This document shows, in pieces, positions 63,986-64,000 of a DNA stretch of 64,000 bases; the first letter of the stretch is position 1; each line of letters opens with the position of its first letter. Under the pieces are notes generated by a model. The model did not search any database. It worked only from the letters and a program-made list of their open reading frames with translations, and was not told where the DNA came from. Source of the stretch: Schauerella aestuarii (GTDB lineage Bacteria; Pseudomonadota; Gammaproteobacteria; Burkholderiales; Burkholderiaceae_B); assembly GCF_009866805.1 (NCBI RefSeq), contig NZ_SIZW01000040.1, positions 620,001 to 684,000 of the forward strand, written 5' to 3'. Made by a program: the position numbers and the translations under genes.

Positions 63986-64000
63986 ATGTCCGTTCTGTCC
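63986..64000 (+). CDS. Start of a gene cut by the window end
   Basis: ATG 63986 follows a strong AGGAGA site and opens MSVLS before the window stops. Product cannot be identified. Divergent from the GntR regulator, so it is probably the first gene of the operon that regulator controls. Confidence 0.6.

Overview
The window is chromosomal DNA of a high-GC betaproteobacterium. The most likely placement is order Burkholderiales, family Alcaligenaceae (Bordetella/Achromobacter relatives). This rests on the scpB-rluB-rimP-nusA-infB-rbfA-truB-typA order, a Bug-type (TctC) binding protein, a PaaN-type phenylacetate aldehyde dehydrogenase, and the rplS/NUDIX/rsgA/M48/orn neighbourhood. Genus is not decidable by eye. 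No rRNA, prophage, insertion sequence, integrase or CRISPR array was seen.

Layout. 0-3.5 kb: a small unknown protein, an SDR, a Tas-like aldo/keto reductase and an EamA permease. 4.1-8.4 kb: housekeeping block with rplS (without rpsP-rimM-trmD), CoA pyrophosphatase, rsgA, an M48 protease and orn. 8.5-17.7 kb: aerobic phenylacetate pathway, paaX divergent from paaABCDE-paaN-paaG-paaI-paaK, with candidate operators and a promoter between them. 17.9-24.8 kb: MATE exporter coupled to a GT-C glycosyltransferase, zinc-independent L31, radC, fkpB-ispH and maiA. 24.8-34.2 kb: a Bug receptor and a five-gene acyl-CoA beta-oxidation operon resembling pimelate (pim) operons, divergent from a LysR regulator.

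34.3-42 kb is accessory in character. It holds three tRNA genes (Thr-CGT, Asn-GUU, initiator Met) on the minus strand, an MliC-like lipoprotein, a Tat-exported SMP-30 protein, an unrecognised exported protein of lower GC, a near-perfect Zur-like palindrome before two tandem COG0523 GTPases, and a nitroreductase. 42-57.8 kb is the translation/information block: scpB, rluB (both with long low-complexity tails), a rimP leader with mutually exclusive hairpins, nusA, infB, rbfA, truB, typA, then LOG and polA with overlapping divergent start codons. 57.8-64 kb: ZIP transporter, dienelactone hydrolase, ankyrin protein, aldo/keto reductase with its LysR, hslR, a GntR regulator and the first codons of a gene cut by the window edge.

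How the genes work together. paaK activates phenylacetate to its CoA ester, paaABCDE epoxidises the ring, paaG isomerises the epoxide, PaaN oxidises the ring-opened aldehyde and PaaI removes dead-end thioesters. The hydratase half of PaaZ and paaF, paaH and paaJ are absent from the operon, so the lower pathway must be supplied from elsewhere, possibly in part by the pim-like operon at 26-33 kb. The clearest regulatory discoveries are the rimP attenuator, a motif shared by all three tRNA promoters, and several operator-like palindromes beside divergent regulators. I found no convincing wholly new multigene system.
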